Assembly: GCA_017438975.1 (NCBI GenBank)
Contig: JAFRUH010000025.1
Coordinates: 124,001-188,000 of the forward strand
From: Bacteroidales bacterium
Lineage (GTDB): Bacteria; Bacteroidota; Bacteroidia; Bacteroidales; UBA932
DNA: 64,000 nucleotides
Reading direction: 5' to 3'
Positions 34,604 through 43,432 of the stretch are shown piece after piece. Made by a program: the position numbers and the translations under genes. The notes beneath the pieces were generated by a model. That model saw only the letters and a program-made list of their open reading frames with translations. It made no database searches and was not told where the DNA came from. Position 1 is the first letter of the stretch. Each line of letters starts with the position of its first letter.

Positions 34604-35622
34604 ACCGGGGTCCCGGGACCTTCCTCCCGGTATATCCTGTCGAAAATAACCCTGAGACCGGGTTCATCCCGGATCATCGCGCGGAGTGCTTCCAGGCGCT
34701 CCGCGTTCGGTGATTCCGGAATCCAGAGTTTCAGATAGCCACCTTCGGCATATTTTTCATGGAGATGCTCCAGGGTCCTTTCCCAATGACCCTCCCTGGG
34801 CAGCTCGGGATAATGGGCCAGGCCGAACTGGATGGTTCTCCGGATGATCTGTTCGGGCTCGATGAGCCGGTCGGCCTCGGCGACGATCCGCCCGTACAGG
34901 GAGCGGGGTTCATGGTCCGATGATGCGCGGTGGTCCTCCGCCGCCATGGCGATTTCTTCAATGGCATCATCGGAGAACCAGCGCCGGAGTTCCGTCATTT
35001 CCCTGATGATCCGTCCACTTTCCAGATGGTGCGTCTTCCGGTCCACGGCCAGTCCGAGATCATGGCAGGCGGCAGCGGCATAGAGCAGGTTCCTGTCCAC
35101 GGGATAAAATGCAGCGAGTGAGAGGGCTCGCGAGACGACTGACCTGGCATGGTCCTCCCGATGAGCCTTGTCGAAAGCCGCATATCGGGGAATGACCGAA
35201 GATTCGATGAAAACGGCGAGGGACGGGGCGACACACAGCAGTTCCGCCGCCAGCAGCGGCAGGATATCCTCGTCAGCAGGGAGCCACCGGACCTCCCGGA
35301 GTTCCGGATAAGATAGCCAACGGGCCGCCTCATGCTCATTCAAATGCAAGGCCTCGGAGGTCAGGGAGCATAGGAAACAGTGGAGGGTCAGGTGGAATTC
35401 GGGATAATCCCAGTCCACCGTATGAAGGAGCCGGTCGATCCGGATTTCGGTGGACAGTTCCTCGCGGATCTCCCGGACGAGGGCCGTTTCCGGAGTCTCT
35501 CCGGGCTCCATCTTGCCACCCGGGAATTCCCACCAGTCCTTGAATTTCCCGTATCCCCGCTGCGTGGCGAAAATGCGGTCATCCCTTCGAAGGACGGCCG
35601 CAACGACTTCTATTCTTTTCAT
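34600..35622 (-). CDS. NUDIX-HD fusion (MutT-like pyrophosphohydrolase plus HD phosphohydrolase)
   Basis: 340 residues from the ATG at 35622. Residues 1-130 are a MutT/8-oxo-dGTPase-like NUDIX domain with a complete Nudix box at 36-58 (G36, R50-E-x-x-E54-E55). Residues about 140-340 are an HD domain with metal ligands H158, H187-D188 and further His at 198-199. The NUDIX half would sanitise damaged nucleotides; the HD half may act on nucleotides or (p)ppGpp-like molecules. Both active sites look intact. The fusion is unusual. It is a single reading frame, so it does not look like an assembly error. Confidence 0.85.
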   Translation of the reverse strand: MKRIEVVAAVLRRDDRIFATQRGYGKFKDWWEFPGGKMEPGETPETALVREIREELSTEIRIDRLLHTVDWDYPEFHLTLHCFLCSLTSEALHLNEHEAARWLSYPELREVRWLPADEDILPLLAAELLCVAPSLAVFIESSVIPRYAAFDKAHREDHARSVVSRALSLAAFYPVDRNLLYAAAACHDLGLAVDRKTHHLESGRIIREMTELRRWFSDDAIEEIAMAAEDHRASSDHEPRSLYGRIVAEADRLIEPEQIIRRTIQFGLAHYPELPREGHWERTLEHLHEKYAEGGYLKLWIPESPNAERLEALRAMIRDEPGLRVIFDRIYREEGPGTPV

Positions 35623-35639
35623 TTCGTTCGGACACGGGG

Positions 35640-35804
35640 TCATTTCTTCAGCCTTCCGCTCTTCTTCAGGGCCTCGGCGATGATCCACTGCAACTGGCCG
35701 TTGATGCTGCGGAACTCGTCCGCAGCCCAACGTTCCAATGCATCCATCGTTTCCGGGTCCACCCTAAGGACGAACGACTTGACGGTATCTTTATCCTTGG
35801 CCAT
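35640..35804 (-). CDS. Small ribbon-helix-helix (Arc-like) DNA-binding protein
   Basis: 54 residues. It begins MAKDKDTVKSFVLRVDPET, a short beta-strand, followed by two helices (MDALERWAADEFRSINGQL and WIIAEALKKSG), the typical RHH layout. It starts 1 nt downstream of the SPFH gene stop, so the two are co-transcribed, and ends 17 nt before the NUDIX-HD ATG. The SPFH-RHH pairing is common in this phylum; the link may be regulatory. Confidence 0.8.
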   Translation of the reverse strand: MAKDKDTVKSFVLRVDPETMDALERWAADEFRSINGQLQWIIAEALKKSGRLKK

Positions 35805-35805
35805 G

Positions 35806-36747
35806 TCAATAGAGGCTTCCGGAATTCACGACCGGCTGGGCGGGTTCATCTCCGCAGAGGACGACCAGCAGGTTGCTGACCATCGCGGCCTTGCGCTCCT
35901 CGTCGAGATCCACGACACCTTCAGCCTTGAGTTTGTCGAGGGCCATCTTGACCATGCTGACCGCACCGTCGACGATCTTCTCGCGGGCGGCGATAATCGC
36001 GTCGGCCTGCTGGCGGCGGAGCATCACGGCTGCAATCTCGGGTGCATAGGCCAGGTAATTGATCCGGGCTTCCGTAACATGCATGCCGGCCATGGAAAGG
36101 CGGTCGTTGAGCGTCCGGACAAGTTCCTCGTTGATCTGCTCGGCGTTGCTGCGGAGCGTCAGGGCGTCGGGCGTGTCGGGATTGTCATAGGAGTAGCAGC
36201 CGGCGATCTGGCGGAGAGCCGCGTCACTCTGCACCCGGACGAAATTTTCAAAGGCCTGGGAAAGCAGCCTGACGGAACCGGAACGGGATCCTGCGGTACC
36301 GTAGGCGGCCAGCGACTGGCTGTCAATCTCGAAGAGGGCCTTGTAGGTATCCTGGAGTTTCCAGACCAGGACCATGCCGATCATCACAGGGTTTCCGGAC
36401 CGGTCGTTCACCTTGATCGGATCCGGGTTGAGGTTCCGGGCGCGGAGACTGACAGGCTTCTTGCTCATCAGCGGGTTGACCCAGAAGAAACCCGTCCGGT
36501 CAAACGTGCCGCAGTATTTTCCAAAGAACACGAGCACTTTCGCCTCGTTTGGTTCCTGCTTGATGAAACCGTTCATATAGATTCCGAAGCAGATGAGAAG
36601 GACGCCGCCGAGAATGGCGAAGGAAGCATCGCCGTCGGCAAGGATGAAACAATAGATCATTGCTGCGAAAAGGACGATCGCAAGCAAAAGGGCGATAAAG
36701 CCGTTCAATACGAAGCCTTTGTAGGCGAATTCTTGGTTGGTATCCAT
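35806..36747 (-). CDS. SPFH/Band 7 domain membrane protein
   Basis: 313 residues from the ATG at 36747; a GTG two codons earlier is possible. Two N-terminal TM helices (about 10-50) precede an SPFH domain ([19 protein letters not shown], and [21 protein letters not shown]) and a coiled-coil tail with [33 protein letters not shown]. Such proteins form membrane scaffolds. A TACCTTTG box lies 36 nt upstream, divergent from the EamA promoter. Confidence 0.92.
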   Translation of the reverse strand: MDTNQEFAYKGFVLNGFIALLLAIVLFAAMIYCFILADGDASFAILGGVLLICFGIYMNGFIKQEPNEAKVLVFFGKYCGTFDRTGFFWVNPLMSKKPVSLRARNLNPDPIKVNDRSGNPVMIGMVLVWKLQDTYKALFEIDSQSLAAYGTAGSRSGSVRLLSQAFENFVRVQSDAALRQIAGCYSYDNPDTPDALTLRSNAEQINEELVRTLNDRLSMAGMHVTEARINYLAYAPEIAAVMLRRQQADAIIAAREKIVDGAVSMVKMALDKLKAEGVVDLDEERKAAMVSNLLVVLCGDEPAQPVVNSGSLY

Positions 36748-36783
36748 GGTCACTAAAATTAAAATAGTATCATTTTGATATCA

Positions 36784-36814
36784 CAAAGGTAAAACAAACG
36801 ATTTGATTCTCCAA
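36784..36814 (-). promoter_or_regulatory. Promoter of the SPFH-RHH operon
   Basis: TACCTTTG at 36784-36791 on the minus strand with TTG (36812-36814) 20 nt upstream. Confidence 0.6.
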
Positions 36815-36831
36815 ATATTTTTTCATCAAAT

Positions 36832-36861
36832 TTGACAATCCGCCCGAATTCAGTATTTTTG
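36832..36861 (+). promoter_or_regulatory. Promoter of the EamA-glycerate operon
   Basis: TTG at 36832-36834, a 19-nt spacer and TATTTTTG at 36854-36861, 35 nt upstream of the ATG at 36897. Confidence 0.6.
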
Positions 36862-36896
36862 TATCATAAGAGTGTCGATCCGAAAGCAACCGAACG

Positions 36897-37850
36897 ATGA
36901 GTAAGCATCGGTTCCTATATCACCTGACCGCCCTGACCGTTTCCGCCGTCTGGGGCGTCACTTTTGTATCGACAAAGGTGCTTATCAACGCCGGGATGCA
37001 ACCGATGGCCATCTTCGCCGTCCGCTTCCTCGTCGCTTACGCGGGAATCTGGCTGTTCTCCCTCCCGAGACCCGAAGCAAGGCGCGTCTGGAGCCGGACT
37101 TGGAAAGACGAACTCGTCTTCCTGTTCCTTGGGATCACCGGCGGGTCTCTCTATTTTTTAATGGAGAATACCGCGCTCGCGCATACGCAGGCGAGCAACG
37201 TCTCATTTTTAGTCTGCTCCGCTCCCCTGTTCACGGCTCTCCTTACCTTGCTTTGGAGAAAAATCGGCAGGGGCCGCTTCGTCGATGGACTGGAAGACAT
37301 CAGGGCGGGATGGCCCCTTCTCCTCGGGACCCTGCTGGCGCTCTCCGGAATGGCCTTGCTGGTCTTCGACGGATCGAGGGTGCATTTCTCCGCAAAAGGG
37401 GACCTTCTCGCCGTCGGCGCCGCCCTTTGCTGGGCATTTTACAGCCTGTTCATGGGCGAGATGACCCATACCTACGGGTCCGTTTTCGCCACCCGGAAAG
37501 TGTTCTTCTACGGACTTCTGACCATCCTTCCGATGGCAGGGACTTTCGGGGAATCACTCTCCCCTTCCATCCTGTTCCGGCCCGAAGTCATCCTGAATCT
37601 CCTGTTCCTCGGGCTGATCGCCTCCCTCGCGGGATTCATCGCCTGGAACCTCGCCATGGACAAACTGGGAAACGTCACCTCCACGAATTACGTCTATATG
37701 AATCCGGTCTTCACCCTGGTCTTCGCAGTCGCCTTCCTCGGAGAGAGAATGACCCTCTCGGGGGCGCTCGGAAGCCTGGCGATCCTTGCCGGCGTCTTCC
37801 TCGCCGGACTTCGGAGACCCGAGGACAAACCCGAAATGATACGATCCTGA
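36897..37850 (+). CDS. EamA-family (DMT) transporter
   Basis: 317 residues with ten TM helices arranged as two EamA repeats (about 8-155 and 170-310); the first begins AVWGVTFVSTKVLINAG and the second contains ALCWAFYSLFMGEM. It is a metabolite exporter or importer of the drug/metabolite superfamily. It precedes glycerate kinase by 2 nt, so the substrate could be linked to glycerate or hydroxypyruvate metabolism; this is inference from position. Confidence 0.9.
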   Translation: MSKHRFLYHLTALTVSAVWGVTFVSTKVLINAGMQPMAIFAVRFLVAYAGIWLFSLPRPEARRVWSRTWKDELVFLFLGITGGSLYFLMENTALAHTQASNVSFLVCSAPLFTALLTLLWRKIGRGRFVDGLEDIRAGWPLLLGTLLALSGMALLVFDGSRVHFSAKGDLLAVGAALCWAFYSLFMGEMTHTYGSVFATRKVFFYGLLTILPMAGTFGESLSPSILFRPEVILNLLFLGLIASLAGFIAWNLAMDKLGNVTSTNYVYMNPVFTLVFAVAFLGERMTLSGALGSLAILAGVFLAGLRRPEDKPEMIRS

Positions 37851-37852
37851 AT

Positions 37853-38998
37853 ATGGCACCTTTACACAGAATCATCGTCGCCTCGGATTCCTTCAAGGGA
37901 TCCCTTCCCTCCTGGGAAGTCGCGGAAGCCGTCGAAAAGGCGGTCAGGGAGGTCTGCCCCGGCTGCGAGGTCACATGCCTGAGCGTCGCCGACGGCGGAG
38001 AAGGTACGGCCGAAGCTTTGTGCAAGGCCTTTTCCGGGGAGATGCTGGCCATCCGCGTCCGGGGACCGCTTTCCGATCCGGTCGAGGCCCGTTACTGCAT
38101 CGCCGGAGAAGCGGGCAAGCGCACGGCCGTCCTGGAAATGTCGCAGGCAAGCGGTCTTTCGCTCGTTCCGCCGGAAAAAAGGAATCCCTTGCTGACCTCC
38201 ACCGTCGGCACGGGGGACATGATCGCGGACGCCTTGGACCGGGGTTGCCGGGACTTTCTCATCGGCATCGGCGGGAGCGCCACGAACGACGCCGGAACCG
38301 GCATGCTCTCCGCCCTGGGATGGAGGTTCCTGGACCGGGAGGGAAAGGAACTCCCGCCGGTCGGCGGATCCCTCGGAAAAATCGTGTCCATCGATGACCG
38401 GAATGTCCGGAAGGAGCTGAAAGACTGCACTTTCAAGGTTGCCTGCGACGTGGACACTCCGTTCTGCGGACCGGTCGGCGCGGCGCCGGTATTCGCCCCC
38501 CAGAAAGGAGCGGATCCGGAGATGGTCCGCCGCCTGGACGACGGGATGGCCTCTTTCGCGAAAGTCATCCGGGCTCATACCGGAAAAGACATCGCAGGGC
38601 TCCCGGGAGCCGGAGCCGCCGGAGGACTCGGGGGCTGCTTCCATGCCTTCCTGGACGCTACGCTCCTCAAAGGAGCCGAGATGGTTCTACGGGCCATCGG
38701 GTTCGACGAGAAAGCCGCCGGCGCGGACCTTGTCGTGACCGGCGAAGGAAGGATGGACTTCCAGACAGACCATGGCAAGACCCCTTGCTGCGTCCTGGAA
38801 CGGTCTTCCGCCCTCGGGATACCCGCGATCGCCCTCGCCGGGAGCGTCGCGACCGGCGACCAGGCCAGCCGCCTCCCCTTCCTGGCCATTCTCCCCGTCA
38901 CGCCCCCGGACATGCCCCTGGAAACGGCCATGCGAAGGGACGTTGCCTTCCACAATGTCTACCTGACCATGAAAAAATACCTCCAAAGCCATGATTAA
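37853..38998 (+). CDS. glxK: Glycerate kinase
   Basis: 381 residues, the length of the type-1 glycerate kinase family. The N terminus IIVASDSFKGSLPSWEVAEA and the motif SVADGGEGTAEAL are family hallmarks, as are IGIGGSATNDAGTGML and VVTGEGRMDFQT. It phosphorylates D-glycerate to 2- or 3-phosphoglycerate, feeding glycolysis. It overlaps the permease gene by 8 nt. A long alternative frame across this region is a shadow. Confidence 0.95.
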   Translation: MAPLHRIIVASDSFKGSLPSWEVAEAVEKAVREVCPGCEVTCLSVADGGEGTAEALCKAFSGEMLAIRVRGPLSDPVEARYCIAGEAGKRTAVLEMSQASGLSLVPPEKRNPLLTSTVGTGDMIADALDRGCRDFLIGIGGSATNDAGTGMLSALGWRFLDREGKELPPVGGSLGKIVSIDDRNVRKELKDCTFKVACDVDTPFCGPVGAAPVFAPQKGADPEMVRRLDDGMASFAKVIRAHTGKDIAGLPGAGAAGGLGGCFHAFLDATLLKGAEMVLRAIGFDEKAAGADLVVTGEGRMDFQTDHGKTPCCVLERSSALGIPAIALAGSVATGDQASRLPFLAILPVTPPDMPLETAMRRDVAFHNVYLTMKKYLQSHD

Positions 38999-40250
38999 CA
39001 GCGCTCTGGCCGCCTTGATCGGCCTTTTACTCGCCATTTTCCTGATCATCAAGAAAGTCCATCCCGTCTATGGAATGATGCTGGGGGCCCTTGTCGGAGG
39101 GCTCCTCGGCGGGCTCAATCTCACGGAAACCCTCGCCGCAATCACTTCGGGAGTCAGGGACATCGTCCCGGCCGTCCTGAGGATCCTGGCCGCAGGCGTC
39201 CTGAGCGGGGCGCTGATCAAATCCGGAGCCGCCGCCTCCCTCTCCGGGCACATCGTCCGGGGCCTGGGCGAAAAGAACACATATCTGGCCATCGCGCTCT
39301 CGACGATGATCCTCAGCTGCGCCGGCGTCTTCGTCGACATCGCCGTCATCACCGTCGCCCCGATCGCGCTGATGCTGGTCGCCCGGAACAACGTTTCCCT
39401 GCCCCGGATCTTCGTGGCGATGACCGGCGGAGCCAAATGCGGGAACATCATGTCCCCGAACCCGAACACCATCGCCGCTTCGGACAACCTCGGAGCCGGA
39501 CTTTCACAGGTCATGGGCGCCGGCGTCGTTCCCGGAATCGTCGGCCTGGCGGTCCTCGTCTTCGTCATCCTTCCGCTGATCCCGGACAAGAAGTTCCACG
39601 CCGTCCGCCTGCCCGAATCCGAGCAGGGCGACGGCAAGAACCCTTCTCTTTTCGCAAGCCTTTCCGGACCGCTTTTCGCCATCCTTCTCCTCGCCCTCCG
39701 GCCAGTCGCGGGCATCGTGATCGATCCCTTCATCGCCCTTCCCGCCGGCGGAATCGTCACCATCCTGGCGACGCGGGACTGGAAGAACGCTGGGGAAAGC
39801 GTGCGCTACGGACTGGAAAAGATGTCCGGCGTCGCCGTGCTCCTGATCGGAACCGGAGCCATCGCCGGCATCATCAAGAATTCGACCATCAACGACTGGC
39901 TGGCCTCGGTCCTTTCATCGGGTTCCGGCGGAGTCAACGGACTGCTGCTCTATCCTCTCGCGGGTATCCTGATGGCCGGGGCGACGGCTTCCACGACGGC
40001 CGGAGCGACCATCGCGTCCTCCTCTTTCGCCGGCGTCCTCGGGACTTCCGGCGTCTCCGCCGTCCAGGCGGCGTCCATGATCAATGCAGGTGCGACGGTC
40101 ATCGACCATCTCCCCCACGGGTCCTTCTTCCACGCCACCGGCGGTGCGGCCGGCCTCTCTTTCAAGGAACGGCTCTCGCTGGTCCCCTTTGAAGCCCTGA
40201 CGGGTCTGGTCCTCACGCTCGGAACCATCGCCTGGTCGGCGATCTTCTGA
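38991..40250 (+). CDS. GntP-family permease, probably for glycerate
   Basis: 419 residues, about 12 TM helices. It resembles the GntP/gluconate:H+ symporter family, with GLLLAIFLIIKKVHPVYGMM and the conserved NPNTIAASDNLGAGL segment. The 8-nt overlap with glycerate kinase suggests that the imported acid is D-glycerate, which the kinase then phosphorylates. The substrate assignment is from context. Confidence 0.88.
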   Translation: MINSALAALIGLLLAIFLIIKKVHPVYGMMLGALVGGLLGGLNLTETLAAITSGVRDIVPAVLRILAAGVLSGALIKSGAAASLSGHIVRGLGEKNTYLAIALSTMILSCAGVFVDIAVITVAPIALMLVARNNVSLPRIFVAMTGGAKCGNIMSPNPNTIAASDNLGAGLSQVMGAGVVPGIVGLAVLVFVILPLIPDKKFHAVRLPESEQGDGKNPSLFASLSGPLFAILLLALRPVAGIVIDPFIALPAGGIVTILATRDWKNAGESVRYGLEKMSGVAVLLIGTGAIAGIIKNSTINDWLASVLSSGSGGVNGLLLYPLAGILMAGATASTTAGATIASSSFAGVLGTSGVSAVQAASMINAGATVIDHLPHGSFFHATGGAAGLSFKERLSLVPFEALTGLVLTLGTIAWSAIF

Positions 40251-40272
40251 GCAGGTTCTACGGAATAATCTT

Positions 40273-40280
40273 TATATTTG
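40273..40280 (+). promoter_or_regulatory. -7 box for the FNT gene (leaderless geometry)
   Basis: TATATTTG ends 4 nt before the ATG at 40285. Confidence 0.6.
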
Positions 40281-40284
40281 TACC

Positions 40285-40887
40285 ATGGATATGTGGAAAA
40301 CCTTCAGATCCGCCATCGTGGCGGGCATCTGCATCGGGATTGCCGGATTCGGCAACCTGGCTGTCGGAGGCGTCGTCGGCGCCGTCATCTTCGCATTCGG
40401 CCTCTCGGCCGTCGTCTGCTACAAGGTCCGCCTGTATACGGGAACGGCCGGATTCATCTCCGGTCCGTCCGAACTGGGCTCCCTCGGAATGATCCTCCTC
40501 GGCAATATCACGGGCTGTCTCCTGGTCGGTCTGCTGACCCACGCTTCGCCGCTCCCCATCAATGAGGCCGCCCAGAAAATCCTGGAAGGCCGCCTCGGCG
40601 CGGGCCCCTGGAGATGCGGCCTGCTCGCCATCGGGTGCGGATTCATCATGACGACCGCCGTCAAGTTCGCCCGTCAGGGGCAGTGGCTCCCCCTCCTTTT
40701 CGGGGTTCCTCTCTTCATCATCTGCGGATTCCCGCACAGCATCGCGGATGCGTTCTACTATTTAGCAGTACCAGGAGCATTCCTTGCTGCTAACGCCGGC
40801 AAGGTGCTCCTGGTCTACGTCATGATCGTACTCGGCAACTTCGTCGGGTGCAACCTGACAAGGTTTATCCTCTGGGAAAAAGACTGA
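40285..40887 (+). CDS. Short formate/nitrite transporter (FNT) family protein
   Basis: 200 residues, compared with the usual 250-290. It contains the FNT pattern GFPHSIADAFYY, whose His is the central pore residue, and a C-terminal GNFVGCNLTRFI. Six TM helices can be placed. The shortening comes from compact loops, so it can still form a pentameric channel for formate, nitrite or another small anion. An alternative ATG two codons later exists. It has its own promoter and stands alone. Confidence 0.8.
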   Translation: MDMWKTFRSAIVAGICIGIAGFGNLAVGGVVGAVIFAFGLSAVVCYKVRLYTGTAGFISGPSELGSLGMILLGNITGCLLVGLLTHASPLPINEAAQKILEGRLGAGPWRCGLLAIGCGFIMTTAVKFARQGQWLPLLFGVPLFIICGFPHSIADAFYYLAVPGAFLAANAGKVLLVYVMIVLGNFVGCNLTRFILWEKD

Positions 40888-40891
40888 GAGA

Positions 40892-41581
40892 TCAGTCGAT
40901 CGCGTAGGTAATGGTGGCAACCCCTCTGATCTTCATGACTGAGGGGTTGTCCTCTTTGCTGTTGATCGAGAACTGGCCCTGGTCCGCGGTGATGATCTTT
41001 CCGAGGCGGCTTCCGTAATTGGAAACGAACTGGGTCGCGGTCGTCTTCGCGTTGCCGATCGCTTCCTCGATCATCTCCTGCTTGAGATCCTGGAAGCCCG
41101 TGTAGTCATACTTGATGTAATTGTAGCTGCCGAGGGCGATTCCCTTGGAGAGCAGTTCTCCCTGCTTCATGACGATGTCCTTGACCAGATCGACGTTCGA
41201 GGAAGTGATGCTGATCGTCGTCGTGAGCTTGTAGTTGAAGGGGATGTACTCGTTGGAATAACGGTTGGACACGCGGTCGTCGACTTCCGGAGGAAGGATC
41301 GTAATCTCTTTTTCAGTCAGGCCGTTGCCCTTCAGGAACTCGACGACGGTGTTGTTGGTCTTCTGGATTTCCTTGTAAAGGGAAGGGAGGTCGTTGCCGG
41401 TGACATAGGTAGCGAGGGTCCATGTGATCAGGTTCGCGGGGACTTCCCGCTCGGAAAGGCCCTTGACCGTCACCTGGCGGTCCTTATCGATATAGCGGAT
41501 GATACCGCTTTTGAGAATAAAGCCGAAAACGATGAGGCTCAGTCCGAGAATGACGGACGCAAGGATTTTGTTGTTTTTCAT
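40892..41581 (-). CDS. SIMPL (DUF541) domain protein
   Basis: 229 residues with an N-terminal TM anchor (about 8-28). The SIMPL/DUF541 domain follows with DRQVTVKGLSEREVPANL and later TTTISITSSNVDLVKDIV. Members are periplasmic proteins of poorly known role, some linked to oxidative stress. It converges with the FNT gene. Confidence 0.9.
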   Translation of the reverse strand: MKNNKILASVILGLSLIVFGFILKSGIIRYIDKDRQVTVKGLSEREVPANLITWTLATYVTGNDLPSLYKEIQKTNNTVVEFLKGNGLTEKEITILPPEVDDRVSNRYSNEYIPFNYKLTTTISITSSNVDLVKDIVMKQGELLSKGIALGSYNYIKYDYTGFQDLKQEMIEEAIGNAKTTATQFVSNYGSRLGKIITADQGQFSINSKEDNPSVMKIRGVATITYAID

Positions 41582-41613
41582 GATCGTATCATTTAATCCT
41601 GATTATCCTTCGC

Positions 41614-41648
41614 AATAATCGTACCGGGAGCCCTCCGGCACGATTATT
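41614..41648. repeat. 14-bp inverted repeat upstream of parA
   Basis: The arms at 41614-41627 and 41635-41648 match at 13 of 14 positions around a 7-nt loop. It is followed on the plus side by a run of nine T (41659-41667), so it has terminator-like form, yet no plus-strand gene feeds into it. It lies between the SIMPL start and the parA -7 box and may be an operator. Confidence 0.55.
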
Positions 41649-41669
41649 GGCAGTTTCCTTTTTTTTTCA

Positions 41670-41677
41670 TATTTTTG
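41670..41677 (+). promoter_or_regulatory. -7 box for parA-parB operon
   Basis: TATTTTTG on the plus strand, 28 nt upstream of the parA ATG, just after the T-run of the inverted repeat. Confidence 0.6.
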
Positions 41678-41705
41678 TAGATTGACAAGAAAAGACAGAT
41701 AAGAT

Positions 41706-42497
41706 ATGGGTAAAGTCATTGCCATCGCGAACCAGAAAGGAGGCGTCGGGAAAACCACCACCGCCATCAATCTGGCCGCATCCCTCGCCGTCCTGGAGAA
41801 GAAGGTCCTGATCATCGACGCGGACCCGCAGGCCAATACGACCTCCGGTCTGAACTTCTCCCCGACGAGCGATGAAAAAAGGACGCTGTACGAGGTTCTG
41901 ATCGGCGTCATCCAGGACGAGCGTTCCCGGACCGTCGGAATCCGCGACGCCCTGATCCAGACGGAGCTCAAGAACCTGCACATGGTCCCGTCCCATATCA
42001 ATCTCGTCGGTGCGGAAATCGAGCTCCTGGACGCCCCGGACAGGGAATCCGTCCTTCGGAAAGCCCTCGCCCCGGTCCGGAAGGAGTACGACTACATCAT
42101 CATCGACTGCTCCCCTTCCCTCGGCCTGATCACGGTCAACTGCCTGACGGCGGCCGACTCGGTCATCATTCCGGTCCAGCCCGAATTTTTCGCCCTCGAA
42201 GGACTCGGAAAGCTCCTTCAGACCATCCGCCTCGTCCAGGGCGGACTCAACTCGAAACTGACGATCGAGGGTTTCGTCATCACGATGTTCGACGGCCGGA
42301 CGAAGATGCATTCCCAGGTTGCGACCGAGCTCCGGGAGCACTTCAAGGACATGGTCTTCAATACCATCATCCAGCGAAGCATCCGCCTCAGCGAAGCGCC
42401 GTCCCACGGAAAGCCGATCGTCCTCTACGACGTCATGAACAACGGAACCTCCAATTATATGAACCTCGCGCAGGAGGTCATCGACAAAAACGAATAG
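41706..42497 (+). CDS. parA: Chromosome-partitioning ATPase ParA/Soj
   Basis: 263 residues. The deviant Walker A is NQKGGVGKTTTAINLA, followed by IDADPQANTTSG and the Walker B region DYIIIDCSPSLGLIT. Dynamic ParA gradients segregate the origin region with ParB-parS. It is 2 nt upstream of parB, and the operon continues into DUF5683 and mltD, an order common in the phylum, consistent with a chromosomal rather than plasmid system. Confidence 0.97.
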   Translation: MGKVIAIANQKGGVGKTTTAINLAASLAVLEKKVLIIDADPQANTTSGLNFSPTSDEKRTLYEVLIGVIQDERSRTVGIRDALIQTELKNLHMVPSHINLVGAEIELLDAPDRESVLRKALAPVRKEYDYIIIDCSPSLGLITVNCLTAADSVIIPVQPEFFALEGLGKLLQTIRLVQGGLNSKLTIEGFVITMFDGRTKMHSQVATELREHFKDMVFNTIIQRSIRLSEAPSHGKPIVLYDVMNNGTSNYMNLAQEVIDKNE

Positions 42498-42499
42498 CC

Positions 42500-43432
42500 A
42501 TGGCAAAGATGCAGCACGGACTCGGCAAGGGCCTCGGCGCCCTCCTTGGAGAAAGCACCGGTCTCGACCCGTTGAGAAAGCCGGTCGGATACATCAATAA
42601 AGAAACCGTCACGCCGGACAATGCCCCGGAAGGCTCTCCGGATGTGCTGCGGATTCCCTCAGGCCTGATCGACCCGAACCCCTACCAGCCCCGCGTGACC
42701 TTTGACCGGGAGGAACTCGCGGAACTCGCTGACTCGATCCGCACCTTCGGCCTGATCCAGCCGATCACGGTCCGCAAGACCGGAGACGGCCGCTACCAGA
42801 TCATCAGCGGCGAGCGCCGTTTCCGTGCGGCCAGGATGATCGGGATGGACCTGATTCCCGCTTATGTGCGCAACTCCGACGACCAGGGGATGCTGGAAAT
42901 GGCCATCGTGGAGAACATCCAGCGTTCGGACCTCGACCCGATCGAAATCTCGATGAGCTACCAGCGCCTGATGGAAGAATGCAGCCTGACCCAGGAGCAG
43001 CTCGCCTCGCGTGTCGGAAAGAAACGGGCATCCGTCGCCAACTATCTCCGGCTGCTGAAACTGCCCGCCAAGGTCCAGCACGATATCAAGGTCGGCCTCG
43101 TCAGCGTCGGTCATGCGAAGGTTCTTCTCGGGGTAGACGAACCGGCCGTGCAGGAACAGCTCTGCGACGCGATCATCAAGAACGGCCTTTCGGTCCGCCA
43201 GCTCGAGGACCGGGTCAGGGCGCTGTACGCAGAGCCGAGACGCACGTTCGAGCAGGATCTTCCGGACTTCTACTACCGGATCCTGGAGAACGTCGGGAAA
43301 ATCTTCGGGGACAACATCTCCCTGAAGCGGGGCGGCAACGGAAAAGGCACCCTGACGATCCGGTTCAATTCGGACGAAGAGATGGAACGGTTCCTCAAGG
43401 CACTGGACGACAAGACGGAAGAGGATGCGTAA
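42500..43432 (+). CDS. parB: Chromosome-partitioning CTPase ParB
   Basis: 310 residues. The N-terminal CTP-binding domain includes the GERRFRAARMIG motif, preceded by PNPYQPRVTFD. The DNA-binding HTH region is around LTQEQLASRVGKKRASVANYLRLLKLP, and a C-terminal dimerisation domain ends the protein. ParB loads at parS sites and spreads by CTP-driven sliding. It overlaps the next gene by 8 nt. No parS site was recognised in the window. Confidence 0.97.
   Translation: MAKMQHGLGKGLGALLGESTGLDPLRKPVGYINKETVTPDNAPEGSPDVLRIPSGLIDPNPYQPRVTFDREELAELADSIRTFGLIQPITVRKTGDGRYQIISGERRFRAARMIGMDLIPAYVRNSDDQGMLEMAIVENIQRSDLDPIEISMSYQRLMEECSLTQEQLASRVGKKRASVANYLRLLKLPAKVQHDIKVGLVSVGHAKVLLGVDEPAVQEQLCDAIIKNGLSVRQLEDRVRALYAEPRRTFEQDLPDFYYRILENVGKIFGDNISLKRGGNGKGTLTIRFNSDEEMERFLKALDDKTEEDA

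Noticed and set aside
37100-38998. A 632-codon frame running through the EamA gene into glycerate kinase
   Set aside because: Its first 250 codons are the +1 shadow of the EamA gene and show no domain; only the part from 37853 is glycerate kinase. It is not a fusion protein.
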